Source: Leptodactylus fallax
Lineage: Eukaryota; Chordata; Amphibia; Anura; Leptodactylidae
Direction of reading: 5' to 3'
DNA: 64,000 nt
Assembly (NCBI GenBank): GCA_947044405.1
Contig: CAMRHE010000011.1
Location: 10,641,001 to 10,705,000 of the forward strand
Shown here: positions 13,150 through 23,998 of the stretch, in pieces
Layout of the letters: every line of letters begins with the position of its first letter
Position numbering within the stretch: position 1 is the first letter of the stretch
Program-made: the position numbers and the translations under genes
The notes under the pieces: generated by a model
Databases searched by the model: none
What the model was told of the DNA's origin: nothing
What the model saw: the letters and a program-made list of their open reading frames with translations, nothing else

Positions 13150-14355
13150 TAGTCTATGGAGAGAGGAGGGGAAGCAAGAAGCTGCTAAAAATACATAGAA
13201 GTAACTACAGCTACTATACTTTGCTACACTGTGACAACTCAGAAAGCTCTTTTACTTCTAATACTGCTATGTTCAAGATAATAGGCTACCAGTGCACAGA
13301 ATGAAACAATAAATTCAGTAACTCCTTCCTCCTGTTTCCCTCTCCATAAAGGTCTGTGTGTGAGCTGGTTATGGGCACAGATTAATGTAAACAAACACAC
13401 TGATAGCAAGATGAGGAGAGACACCTAATAAGTAGACAAGTAAACACATTTTCTTACGATATATTACAAAGTTTCTTACATTCATGTGTCCCATTTATTT
13501 ATGAGATTTTTCTTTATAATTAAAAGTATACTTTAAATATTAATTAGGAAAAATAAATATAATTTATTTAGGCAAGCCTTTTTTTAACTAATATTTTGCC
13601 TTCTGTTTATAACTTATCTATTTTTCTTAAATAGAAAAAAATGATAAGAAAAGAACAAGTGTTTTAGTTTATACAAGATAATTATCAATTTATTTAGCAT
13701 TTTACAAACTACTCATATACTACATATTTTTCTATTTATAATGTATAAATTGTAGTTTTCTTTTCACAAAACTTAAGTATTCTTACCTTGAGGCTACTTT
13801 GAAATGATTTTCTGTGGCTATTCATTTTATTCCATCTTTAACGGTTCTCTATGAAAACCAGGCCACCTGAAGCAGAATCTGATGATTTGTCACCTTTTGC
13901 CTAAGCTCTATATTTTCATGGTATGTGTAAGAGCAAGAAACCTAAACCCAATAGGTATAGTAAGTCTGGACTTTTACTCTTAAATAGCCTTTAATAATTG
14001 GCAAAAGTAGATTTCACTACTTGCAGAATATACATCATCCTAACATATACGACTAAACTACTTCTAAGATATATTAAGTAGTATGTTATTCTAGTATCAG
14101 GAACAAAACACACATAATCTGAAAATGTGTAAATCATTGATGTTAATTTTGTTTGTCATTACAGATATTAACTAAGGAAATAAAATTATATACAAAACAA
14201 AATGAATTTTTACTGAAACACTTTATTAAGAATTTTATTGATGAAACAATTGACTTCAAAAGGAAATGTTATACTGATTTTTTTCTAAATACACCTTTAT
14301 AGCAGTGGAGATTTTTTTTGCTGATATAGAGCTCTTAATCTCCAGCATAGACATA
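13150..14355. other. AT-rich DNA, no feature seen
   Basis: Short low-complexity frames only. No repeat, splice-bounded open frame or RNA gene recognised. Confidence 0.5.
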
Positions 14356-14500
14356 CAGTTGCAAAGAAAACTAATTGAATCCTTTAAAATTGCCTAGATT
14401 AATACATTGATTACTAATAAAATGTGACCTGATTGTCTTTATCATGACTTATATAGTATAACAATCTAACTAAACTCTACAATACAATATAACAAGCCAT
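14356..14500. mobile_element. Decayed Tc1/mariner terminal inverted repeat
   Basis: TA followed by CAGTTGCAAAGAAAACTAAT and then AAAATGTGACCTGATTGTCT resembles, with many changes, the widespread Tc1 end that starts CAGTTGCAAGAAAAAGTATG. No transposase or opposite end was found nearby. Confidence 0.45.
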
Positions 14501-14819
14501 CTGCTTTTGGCTCCATAACTCTGAAAATATCTTCTTATTGGTCTAACTGGGATTCTGGTTACATAGTTGGCCACAAAAGGCATGTATGAACAATGTACAT
14601 ATGTGAAGGTAACGCATAAAAGGAAAGCACCGAACAAGCCATATAATCCTCCAATTGGTAGATAGTTATTGCCACCAAGAGTAGATGAATTGGATAGTAG
14701 TAGAAACCCTCTTTCTGCAATTGGGCAATTTGGTTTCTTCGTGTAGGGTGGGGATAAACAGCTGCAGGAGCCACTACATCACCAGGATGCAAACATATGA
14801 GATAACGTATAGACCAACT

Positions 14820-14970
14820 GGTATCTTTCTTTGGATGGAGTCCCGTCACAAAATATGGCACTGTGCTCACCCTGGATTTTCCAAACACGTCAAACTTTAT
14901 TCAGACAATAACCATTAGACACAATGCCATATTTTGTGATGGGTCTCCATCCAAAGAGAGATACCAGGGA
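14820..14970. repeat. Inverted repeat with about 48-bp arms
   Basis: GGTATCTTTCTTTGGATGGA (14820) and its near-complement TCCATCCAAAGAGAGATACC (ending about 14969) are the outer parts of two arms that continue inward through CACAAAATATGGCA / TGCCATATTTTGTG. The spacer is about 55 bases. It could be a small foldback element or an old inverted duplication. Confidence 0.75.
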
Positions 14971-15164
14971 AGGTGAGTACACTGTTTTGTTTCAAGGCAA
15001 ATTGGAGTCTTTAACTAAATTAGAGATCAGTTGAGTGAGAATATATCTATATATTACATGTCTGTCACACTGCTCACATAAAATAAGTAATAAAAAGATA
15101 AAAAGTGGCTTCCAATCTCCCTCTCCTCAGATCCTGACAGAGGGAGATTGGTGAGTAAAAATCA

Positions 15165-15165
<1 letters not shown>

Positions 15166-15196
<31 letters not shown>
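15166..15196. repeat. (CA)n microsatellite
   Basis: About 15 CA units. Confidence 0.95.
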
Positions 15197-15198
<2 letters not shown>

Positions 15199-15238
15199 CC
15201 TCTCCCCCTTGAGTGCCCCCCACTCTCTTCTGTCTCCC

Positions 15239-15365
15239 ATATCTATCTATCTATCTATCTATCTGATATCTATCTATCTCTCATATCTATCTATCTCTCA
15301 TATCTATCATCTATCTATCTATCTATCTATCTTTTATTTATTTTTTTATCCATCTATCTATATAA
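15239..15365. repeat. (CTAT)n microsatellite, interrupted
   Basis: Blocks of CTAT units broken by CTGATATC and CTCATAT variants. The open frame across it is only the translated repeat. Confidence 0.95.
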
Positions 15366-15409
15366 ATTCATATTTTTTGTGACCCATAAATAAAGATTAT
15401 TATTCCACT

Positions 15410-15770
15410 TTTAGGATGCAGACATGCAGCGGTTCTGGCGGTACAAAATTTATTATCTACAACTTGTTACTGGCCGTCTGATGTGCGGTCAGAGCCGCTG
15501 CATGTATCTGCACCCTAAAATACATTTGTCATATAAAAGCAGATTTTTTTGTGCTATATACATGAAGGTTATTGTCATACTTTTAGGGTGCAGACATGCA
15601 GTGGCTCTGGACGCACATAGAATAGGGAAGAAATGTATTGATTATAGTCTACAACTTGTTACTGGTCATCTGGCATGCGGTCAGAGCCGCTGCATGTATC
15701 TGCAGCCTAAAATACATTTGTCATATAAAGGCAGATTTTTGGTGCTATATACATGAAGGTTATTGTCATT
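15410..15770. repeat. Tandem duplication, two units of about 180 bp
   Basis: The first unit starts near 15410 (GGATGCAGACATGCAGCGGT) and the second near 15585 (GGGTGCAGACATGCAGTGGC). Both continue through ACAACTTGTTACTGG, GCGGTCAGAGCCGCTGCATG and a shared end GAAGGTTATTGTCAT. Within each unit the phrase GCAG(C/T)GGCTCTG is inverted as CAGAGCCGCTGC, so each unit can fold back. Confidence 0.8.
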
Positions 15771-16315
15771 ACTGTTATTGTATGGTGTCAGCAAACCAGC
15801 TATGAAAAATTTGGCCTCCGGAAGCCACTTTGCGCACCATTCATTGCAGGCTCTGCTGTAGGCCCAACAAGTAAGTAATGCACTTACATTTGGTATCTAT
15901 GAAAACGGCATAAGTTGCTAAATATATTATCAGGTGTGTTTCTCAAGTAGCACTAACCAGATTTTAAAAATAGTCACCTGAATTCACATATTTGGGAAAA
16001 AATGTCTTTTTCATTTTTTTTTACACCAAATTCATTGGAAAAGTCTGGAAAAAACCAGAGGTCCAATATATTTTATATGTCCTTTATTGAATACCTTGGG
16101 GGGTCAAATTTATTGAGTGGAGTCATTTTGGGGGTGTTCATACTGTTTTGGGCCTTCACAGCAGCTGTAATGATAGTATATGGTATCAGAAAACAGCTAT
16201 GGAAAATTTGGCCTTCAAAAGCCCGTTTGCGCACCATTCATTGCAGGCTCTGCTGTTGAGAAAATACTCAAATGTGCTATCTATACAAACAGAAAAAAAT
16301 AAGAAAATATATTTT

Positions 16316-16318
<3 letters not shown>

Positions 16319-16359
<41 letters not shown>
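16319..16359. repeat. (TA)n microsatellite, Tc1 target site
   Basis: About 20 TA units before the Tc1 element; the run continues on the other side at 17986-18014, so the element sits inside one TA array. Confidence 0.9.
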
Positions 16360-16361
<2 letters not shown>

Positions 16362-16362
<1 letters not shown>

Positions 16363-17981
16363 AGACCAAAAGTTTGGACACACCTTCTCATTCCAAGAGT
16401 TTTCTGTATGTTCATGACTATAAAAATTGTAGATTCACACTGAAGGCATCAAAACTATGAATTAACACATGTGGAATTATATACTTAACAAAAAAGTGTG
16501 AAACTACTGAAAATATGTCTTATATTCTAGATTCTTCAAAGTAGCCACCTTTTGCTTTGAATACTGCTTTGCACACTCTTGGCATTCTCTTGATGAGCTT
16601 CAAGAGGTAGTCACCTGAAATGGTCTTCCAACAGTCTTGAAGGAGTTCCCAGAGATGCTTAGCACTTGTTGGCCCTTTTGCCTTCACTCTGTGGTCCATC
16701 TCACTCCAAACCATCTCGATTGGGTTCAGGTCTGGTGACTGTGGAGGCCAGGTCATCTGGCGTAGCACCCCATCACTCTCCTTCTTGGTCAAATAGCCCT
16801 TACACAGTCTGAAGGTGTGTTTGGGGTCATTGTCCTGTTGAAAAATAAATGATGGTCCAACTAAACGCAAACCGGATGGAATAGCATGCCGCTGCAAGAT
16901 GCTGTGGTAACCATACTGGTTCAGTATTCCTTCAATTCTGAATAAATTCCCAACAGTGTCACCAGCAAAGCACCCCCACACCATCACACCTCCTCCTCCA
17001 TGCTTCACGGTGGGAACCAGGCATGTAGAGTCCATTCGTTCACCTTTTCTGCGTCGCACAAAGACATGGTGGTTGGAACCAAAGATCTCAAATTTGGACT
17101 CATCAGACCAAAGCACAGATTTCCACAGGTCTAATGTCCATTCCTTGTGTTCTTTAGCCCAAACAAGTCTCTTCTGCTTGTTGCCTGTCCTTAGCAGTGG
17201 TTTCCTAGCAGCTATTTTACCATGAAGGCCTGCTGCACATAGTCTCCTCTTAACAGTTGTTGTAGAGATGTGTCTGCTGCTAGAACTCTGTGTGGCATTG
17301 ATCTGGTCTCTAATCTGAGCTGCTGTTAACCTGCGATTTCTGAGGCTGGTGACTCAGATGAACTTATCCTGCGCAGCAGAGGTGACTCTTGGTCTTCCTT
17401 TCCTGGGGCGGTCCTCATGTGAGCCAGTTTCTTTGTAGCGCTTGATGGTTTTGGCCACTGCACTTGGGGACACTTTCAAAGTTTTCCCAATTTTTCAGAC
17501 TGACTGACCTTCATTTCTTAAAGCAATGATGGCCACTCATTTTTCTTTACTTAGCTGCTTTTTTCTTGCCATAATACAAATTCTAACACTCCATTCAGTA
17601 GGACTATCAGCTGTGTATCCACCTGACTTCTGAACAACACAACTGATGGTCTCAACCCCATTTATAAGACAAGAAATCACACTTATTAAACCTGACAGGG
17701 CACACCTGTGAAGTGAAAACCATTTCAGGTGACTACCTCTTGAAACTCATCAAGAGAATGCCAAGACTGTGCAAAGCAGTAATCAAAGTAAAAGGTGGCT
17801 ACTTTGAAGAACCTAGAATATAAGACATATTTTCAGTTGTTTCACACTTTTTTGTTAAGTATATAATTCCACATGTGTTAATTCATAATTTTGATGCCTT
17901 CAGTGTGAATCTACAATTTTTATAGTCATGAAAATACAGAAAACTCTTGGAATGAGAAGGTGTGTACAAACTTTTGGTCTG
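16362..17981 (-). mobile_element. Full-length Tc1/mariner element with long inverted repeats
   Basis: Starts CAGACCAAAAGTTTGG after TA (16360-16361) and ends CCAAACTTTTGGTCTG-like sequence (one change) before TA (17982-17983). The inverted repeats are about 265 bases (16362-16626 and about 17718-17981), unusually long because they include the last codons of the transposase. As a result a second, inverted copy of the C-terminal codons lies at about 17740-17822. Length is 1620 bp. Confidence 0.93.
16520..17572 (-). pseudogene. Tc1-like transposase with three in-frame stops
   Basis: The frame runs from an ATG at 17572 (MARKKQLSKEK) to the stop at 16520, 350 codons, with no frameshift. Catalytic residues are all present: Asp in WSDESKFEIF, Asp in QQDNDPKH and Glu in SPDLNPIEMVW. 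The N-terminal half has the paired helix-turn-helix region (a KTIKRYKETG stretch and a Pro/Arg-rich linker with GRPRV). Three TGA codons interrupt it, at codons 12, 26 and 73. All are one change from CGA (Arg), so decay by CpG deamination is a likely cause. The catalytic domain alone is open over 198 codons. Confidence 0.92.
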
Positions 17982-17983
17982 TA

Positions 17984-18060
17984 CTGTATATATATATATA
18001 TATATATATATATTTTTTTTATATATTTTTTTTTTTTTTATTATAATTAATTTTTTTGAG
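17984..18060. repeat. (TA)n and T-rich low-complexity DNA
   Basis: Right-hand part of the TA array that took the Tc1 insertion, then poly-T. Confidence 0.9.
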
Positions 18061-18644
18061 GTTATCATGTGTTTAAATGTAGGAAAAAGGCATTTATTTT
18101 AACTTTTTTTTGCCCTTTTCCCTCTATATTTTTGTAAAAAGTAAAATGCATTGCTTATTTAGTTATAAAATGTGAAAGCCCATTCTGTTCCAAGAAAAAG
18201 GAGACCAAATACATGTAGGTTGGCACAGTAATAGAAAAGCAATTTTCAGTTAAACTGGAACATGGCTAAAACTTGAAAATGTGCCTGGCCTGGAAGGGGG
18301 GTAAAGCATCTGGTATGGAAGTGGTTAATAATGTCCATGTGTACCCTGTATAAATAGTGCCCCTTAATAATAATGCCCCAGGTGTTAACTAATTAAAAGG
18401 TTTTCCAGGGCATTAATAAACTAATCAGTGGGGCTCAAAAACCCAGGACCCCTACTGATCAGCTGTTTGAATGAACTGTGGTACCTGTGTAAGTGACGTG
18501 ACCGCTTCTCTGTTTACATAGTGTCATTCATTTCATAGCGGCCATGTAATGTAACTACAGCCTCGTCCTATACACGTCACTATAAACAGACAGCGTATGA
18601 TATAAACAGGTGCCATAGCCCCTGTTTATAGCACCCCATTTACA

Positions 18645-19135
18645 CACCCTATAATGTTCCACAGCAGCCCCTTCACACAGTATTACAGCCTGCAGCAGCC
18701 TCTGCACAATGTATTATGCCCCGCAGCGGCCCCTGCACATGGTATTATGCTCCATAGTGGCCCCTGCACACTGTATTATGCCTTGCAGCGAAACTCCTGC
18801 ACACAGTATTATGCTCCATAGTGGCCCCTGCACACAGTATTATGCTCCATAGTGGCCCCTGCACATGGTATTATGCCCCGCAGTGGCCACTGCACACGGT
18901 ATTATGTTCCACAGCAACCCCTGCACACAGTATTATGCCCCATATTGGCCCCTGCACACGGTATTATGTTCCATAGAGGCCCCTGCACAGGGTATTATGC
19001 TCCATAGCGACGCCAGCACACGGTATTATGCTCCATAGCGGCCCCAGCATACGGTATTATGCTCTATAGTGGCCCCTGCACTTGGTATTATGCTCCACAG
19101 TGGCCCCTACACATGGTATTATGCCCCATAGTTGC
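18645..19135. repeat. 31-bp minisatellite in hAT-like copy A
   Basis: About 15-16 degenerate units around GCCCCTGCACACGGTATTAT in this orientation. Point changes differ between units. Frames reading 'LHMVLCP' or similar are translations of the array. Confidence 0.9.
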
Positions 19136-19142
19136 CCATCCA

Positions 19143-19475
19143 AGAACTATTATTATACTCTGGGGTCTTTTCAAACCCCAGAGTATAATGATCGGAGACC
19201 CAGGGGAGGTGACAAACATAAAAACCAGTGTTACTTGCCTATCCTGGACACCGGTGCACTCTCTGCAGCCTTTGGTCCTGTTTAATTGCGCACACACATC
19301 ACATGATCAGGCCAGCGACGTGACCTGAAGACGTCACCAAAGACCCAAGCCTGCTCGGAGTAACATTGGATTGCCGGAGGTGAGTAACAATGGTTTTTAT
19401 GTTCCCTCACCTCCCCTGGGTCTCCGATTATTATACTCTGGGGTCTTAAAAGACCCCAGAGTATAATAATAGTAG
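19143..19475. repeat. Palindromic module with two perfect-type hairpins
   Basis: Hairpin 1 (about 19147-19186) and hairpin 2 (about 19430-19473) each fold as ACTCTGGGGTCT, a short loop, then AGACCCCAGAGT; in hairpin 1 one base is changed. Between them, GAGACCCAGGGGAGGTGA at about 19196 is inverted at about 19410-19428. The same module occurs in copies B, C, D and the nested piece at 40118. Confidence 0.85.
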
Positions 19476-19954
19476 TATTTGCGGCCTGCGGCCTCACTTA
19501 ACGATGCCCGCGGCTGCTCACAGCGGCATCCACTTCCCCATCTGCGTCCCATAGCAGAAGGGGAAGCAGGGGCGGCCACGAGCAGAAGCGGGAATCGGTA
19601 AATAAATAGGCTGTAACCTGCTGCGGATACTCCAGAAGGTTACGGCCTATTTATATATAAAAAACTAAAAGTTATCCGCACCTACCTGTGATGCCTTGAT
19701 GGAGCCGCCGCCTTCTCTTCTTGTCCGCAACGTCTGCGTCAGCGTAGGCAGCGCGATGACGTCATTGTATCGCCGCCTGCGCTGTGACGCGGACGTCTCG
19801 TAAGCCAGCCCAGGACAGGCCCTGCTCAGCGTTGTTTTTGGTTTTTTTAAAGCGGCCTGTCCTGGGCTGGTTTACATTGAATAGTAAAAATGCCGTCCCC
19901 CAGACAGTGACGGACAGTACCGCCTCACTTCGCCTCATTAGCGGTGCGCCCCTG

Positions 19955-20175
19955 CTGAGGGGTTAAGTTTCTGGAGTCAGAGTATTTTATGACTCTGGCA
20001 GCTAGTCATGGGTTCTGGATGTGTAATACAGCCGAAATCCGGAAGTTAACTATATACCATATGTGATGTAATAGTTCAAAGCAAGAAGGGGTTAAACATA
20101 CTTCTTTTTACTGGTAAATGTCAGCAGAGAGTACATTGGCTTAAATGGTAGAGAAAACTATATAAACAGTTCATA
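19955..20175. other. Short unassigned stretch between two elements
   Basis: Contains a GAGTCAGAGTATTTTATGACTC palindrome-like phrase around 19973-19996. Nothing else recognised. Confidence 0.4.
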
Positions 20176-20177
20176 TA

Positions 20178-21809
20178 CAGTGCCTTGCGAAAGTATTTGG
20201 CCCCCTTGAACTTTTCAACCTTTTGCCACATTTCAGGCTTCAAACATAAAATATAAAATTTTAATTTTTTTGGTGAAGAATCAACAACAAGTGGGACACA
20301 ATTGTGAAGTGGAATGAAATTTATTGGTTATTTTAAACTTTTGTAAAAAATAAAAAACTGAAAAGTGGGGCGTGCAATATTATTCGGCCCCTTTACTTTC
20401 AGTGCAGCAAACTCACTCCAGAAGTTCAGTGAGGATCTCTGAATGATCCAATGTTGTCCTAAATGACTGATGATGATAAATATAATCCACCTGTGTGTAA
20501 TCAAGTCTCCGTATAAATGCACCTGCTCTGTGATAGTCTCAGGGTTCTGTTTAAAGCGCAGAGAGCATCATGAAGACCAAGGAACACACCAGGCAGGTCT
20601 GTGATACTGTTGTGGAGAAGTTTAAAGCCGGATTTGGATACAAAAAGATTTCCCAAACTTTAAATATCCCAAGGAGCACTGTGCAAGCGATCATATTGAA
20701 ATGGAAGGAGTATCAAACCACTGCAAATCTACCAAGACCCGGCCGTCCCTCTAAACTTTCATCTCAAACAAGGAGAAGACTGATCAGAGATGCAGCCAAG
20801 AGGCCCATGATCACTCTGGATGAACTGCAGAGATCTACAGCTGAGGTGGGAGAGTCTGTCCATAGGACAACAATCAGTCGTACTCTGCACAAATTTGGCC
20901 TTTATGGAAGAGTGGCAAGAAGAAAGCCATTTCTTAAAGATATCCATAAAAAGTCTCATTTAAAGTTTGCCACAAGCCACCTGGGAGACACACCAAACAT
21001 GTGGAAGAAGGTGCTCTGCTCAGATGAAACCAAAATTGAACTTTTTGACCACAATTCAAAACGATATGTTTGGCGTAAAAGCAACACAGCTCATCACCCT
21101 GAACCCACCATCCCCACTGTCAAACATGGTGGTGGCAGCATCATGGTTTGGGCCTGCTTTTCTTCAGCAGGGACAGGGAAGATGGTTAAAATTGATGGGA
21201 AGATGGATGGAGCCAAATACAGGACCATTCTGGAAGAAAACCTGTTGGAGTCTGCAAAAGACCTGAGACTGGAACGGAGATTTATCTTCCAACAAGACAA
21301 TGATCCCAAACATAAAGCAAAATCTACAATGGAATGGTTCACAAATAAACGTATCCAGGTGTTAGAATGGCCAAGTCAAAGTCCAGACCTGAATCCAATC
21401 AAGAATCTGTGGAAAGAGCTGAAAACTGCTGTTCACAAACGCTCTCCATCCAACCTCACTGAGCTCCAGCTGTTTTCCAAGAAAGAATGGGCAAGAATTT
21501 TAGTCTCTCGATGTGCAAAACTGATAGAGACATACCCCAAGCGACTTGCAGCTGTAATCACAGCAAAAGGTGGGGCTACAAAGTATTAACTTAAGGGGGC
21601 TGAATAATTTGGCACGCCCCACTTTTCAGTTTTTTATTTATTTTTTACAAAAGTTTAAAATATCCAATAAATTTCGTTCCACTTCACGATTGTGTCCCAC
21701 TTGTTGATTCTTCACCAAAAATTAAAATTTTATATCCTTATGTTTGAAGCCTGAAATGTGGCAAAAGGTTGAAAAGTTCAAGAGGGCCAAATACTTTCGC
21801 AAGGCACTA
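20178..21809 (+). mobile_element. Full-length Tc1/mariner element with an intact transposase frame
   Basis: Starts CAGTGCCTTGCGAAAGTATT after TA (20176-20177) and ends with the inverted copy AATACTTTCGCAAGGCACTA before TA (21810-21811). Inverted repeats are about 210 bases. The last base before TA is A where the inverted repeat predicts G. The right TA is shared with the next Tc1 element, which begins at 21812. A related end fragment is at 52442-52653. At 1632 bp it is a normal-size Tc1 element. Confidence 0.95.
20570..21589 (+). CDS. Tc1-like transposase, 339 aa, third catalytic residue Glu changed to Lys
   Basis: Complete frame with no stop or shift. Residues about 1-115 form the paired helix-turn-helix DNA-binding region, with KISQTLNIPRSTV as a recognition-type helix and a GRPSK linker. 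The rest is the DDE catalytic domain that cuts and joins element ends at TA sites: Asp152 in SDETKIELF, the glycine-rich [13 protein letters not shown], Asp243 in QQDNDPKH. The third residue, 34 positions after Asp243, is Lys278 (codon AAG at 21401-21403) in DLNPIKNLW; other copies here read NPIEN. Loss of Glu at this site is expected to abolish catalysis, so the protein could bind DNA but probably not transpose. A sequencing error at one base is the alternative. Confidence 0.93.
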   Translation: MKTKEHTRQVCDTVVEKFKAGFGYKKISQTLNIPRSTVQAIILKWKEYQTTANLPRPGRPSKLSSQTRRRLIRDAAKRPMITLDELQRSTAEVGESVHRTTISRTLHKFGLYGRVARRKPFLKDIHKKSHLKFATSHLGDTPNMWKKVLCSDETKIELFDHNSKRYVWRKSNTAHHPEPTIPTVKHGGGSIMVWACFSSAGTGKMVKIDGKMDGAKYRTILEENLLESAKDLRLERRFIFQQDNDPKHKAKSTMEWFTNKRIQVLEWPSQSPDLNPIKNLWKELKTAVHKRSPSNLTELQLFSKKEWARILVSRCAKLIETYPKRLAAVITAKGGATKY

Positions 21810-22026
21810 TACAGTGGGGAAAAAAAGTATTTAGTCAGCCACAAATTGTGCAAGTTCTCCCACTTAAAAAGATGAGAGAGGTCTGTAATTGACATCATAT
21901 GTAGACCTCAACTATGAGAGACAAAATGAGAAAACAAATCCAGGAAATCACATTGTCTGATTTTTAAAGAATTTATTTGCAAACTATGGTGGAAAATAAG
22001 TATTTGGTCAACAACAAAAGTTCATC

Positions 22027-23998
22027 TCAATACTTTGTTATATATCCTTTGTTGGCAATGACAGAGGTCAAACATTTTCTGTAAGTCTTCACAAGGTTGG
22101 CACACACTGTTGCTGGTATGTTGACCCATTCCTCCAGGCAGATCTCTTCTAGAGCAGTGATGTTTTGAGGCTGTCGCTGGGCAACACGGACTTTCAACTC
22201 CCTCCAAATGTTTTCTATTGGTGTGAAAGATCCTCTGTGCGCCAACACCGCTGTGGCCCCACCTGAGTCTTCTTTTATATAAAAACCACACTCATCGCCA
22301 GTGAGTGCAGGGTTCACAAGATAAATACAAGACAAGCTTTCTAAATTTTATATATTTATTAACCCCTAAATGGGTCGGTATTAACATCTAACACATGCAG
22401 TTCAGAACAGATATGCAGATGTATGCAAGCATTAACAGTTACTAGTTACAAGATACAGTGCAATAAAATAAAAGGGCATAAAAGTGAAATAATTACTTTA
22501 CCACGCATCTCCTTGATGTGGCTCTATAATCCAACACTCACACATGCTCTGTCATGTGTGAATACCCAGTGGAGGCTGCTTAGCATTAACTCCTAGCATG
22601 TGGCATCACAGTATATTCCAGCCTGCATGCTCTCATCACAGTCTCTCAGTAATAATCTCTTGTAGTCTGATCATAGTAAGCAGCAGCATTCCAACCTGCA
22701 TGCTCATCTCAGCAGCCTCTTCTCATGGTCTGTCTGTAATTTCCTGTAGTCTCAGCACAATCTCCATAGCATAATCTTCCCCCACAGACCTCTTACCTCA
22801 TCTTTTATACCCTTTATGCCACCTCCCAGAATGAGGTCATCGGCGGCAGCAAGTCTGATTGAATAATGCACTCAAGTCCAGATTCTTCGCAAAGAGCTGA
22901 GACCAAGTGGAATGATACAATGTTATCAGCCATATCTGATCTACAGTGCAGACTGGACAATGCATGTTTCTTTGATCATTCAGGGCTGTGTATGAATACA
23001 ATGGAGCCCTGCTGGGATGGATACAAAGCCCTATTGTTCCAGCCTGGCCACTATTGCCAATATACACCTGGGATTATAGCTGCGCACCTTATGAGTAAAT
23101 GCAGGTAAGAAGGGAGATACTGTCCCCAGAGATCAAAATACAACTAAGTTATAGCCATATTTAAGCAGAATCATCACAATGGGGTTGAGAACTGGAGACG
23201 GGCTAGGCCACTCCAGGACCTTGAAATACTTCTTACGAAGCCACTCCTTCGTTGCCCTGGCGGTGTGCTTGGGATCATTGTCAGTCACATTACATCTTCA
23301 ATGCCCTTGCTGATGGAAGGAGCTTTGCACTCAAAATCTCACGATACATGGCCCCATTCATTCTTTCATGTACACGGATCAGTCGTCCTGGTCTCTTTGC
23401 AGAGAAACAGCCTCAAAGCATAATGTTGACACCCCCATGTTTCACAGTAGGTTTGGTGTTCTTTGGATGCAACTCAGCATTCACTCTCCTCCAAACACGA
23501 CGAGTTGCGTTCCTTCCAAACAGTTCTACTTTGGTTTCATCTGACCATATGACATTCTCCCAATACTCTTCTGGAACATTAAAATGTTCTCTAGCAAACT
23601 TCAGACGGGCCCGGATATGTACTGGCTTAAGCAGGGGGACACGTCTGGCACTGCAGGATCTGAGTCACTGGCGGTGTAGTGTGTTACTGACGGTAGCCTT
23701 TGTTACGTTAGTCCAAGCTTTCTGCAGGTCATTCACTAGGTCCCCCCGTGTGGATCTGGGATTTTTGATCACCGTTCTGGTGATTATTTTGACCCCACGG
23801 GGTGAGATCTTGCGTGGAGTCCCTGATTGAGGGAGATTATCAGTGGTCTTGTATGTCTTCCATTTTCTAATTATTGCTCCCACAGTTGATTTCTTCATAC
23901 CAAGCTGCTTGCCTATTGCAGATTCAGTCTTCCCAGCCTAGTGCAGGTCTACAATTTTGTTTCTGGTGTCCTTCCACAGCTCTTTGGTCTTCACCATA
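22027..23998 (-). pseudogene. Tc1-like transposase, split by LTR and broken
   Basis: The N-terminus starts at 23998 ([19 protein letters not shown], then a stop) and is recognisable through a frame at 23665-23898 with [20 protein letters not shown] and RKISPRGVK. The catalytic core is degraded around 23200-23660. The C-terminus after the LTR reads [20 protein letters not shown] with the third Glu kept, ending GYITKY at 22027. Stops and shifts occur in addition to the LTR insertion, so no enzyme can be made. Confidence 0.88.
22222..23178 (-). repeat. Solo LTR inserted in a Tc1 transposase
   Basis: It begins TGTGA and ends TCACA, perfect 5-bp inverted termini. Flanks are ATTGG (22217-22221) and ATGGG (23179-23183), a 5-bp target duplication with one change. 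Related Tc1 copies suggest the host sequence here read through ATGGGG. On the minus strand GGGTATAAAAGATGAG (around 22800-22812) is a good TATA box and AATAAATAT (around 22350-22365) a possible poly(A) signal, which sets the orientation. No internal region remains, as expected after LTR-LTR recombination. A related LTR is at 48536-49220. Confidence 0.85.

Larger units (their letters stand above)
15775..18325. repeat. Older anuran DNA-transposon-like repeat, split by a Tc1 insertion
   Basis: A block containing GCGCACCATTCATTGCAGGC occurs twice in direct orientation (15799-15863 and 16195-16256). The 3' part resumes after the Tc1 element and ends near CATCTGGTATGGAAGTGGTT. Phrases such as GGAGTCATTTTGGGGGTGTT are typical of a non-autonomous anuran repeat family. 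The Tc1 element at 16362 landed in a TA run inside it. Confidence 0.45.
18325..19954. mobile_element. hAT-like minisatellite element, copy A (truncated)
   Basis: The right end is GCGGTGCGCCCCTG (ending 19954); its complement CAGGGGCGCACC matches the left end of copy C (CAGGGGTGCACC at 39023). Order here: TTAATAATG-containing flank, 31-bp minisatellite, two hairpins facing each other, the TTACGGCC-type inverted repeat, a CpG-rich block with AACCAGCCCAGGACAGGC, then the end. The other end (CAGTGGTGAACC, seen in copies B, C, D) is missing, so the copy is truncated where it joins the repeat at 18325. No transposase is present. Confidence 0.7.

Noticed and set aside
23252..23830. 192-codon plus-strand frame
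   Set aside because: It is the antisense of the broken Tc1 transposase at 22027-23998.
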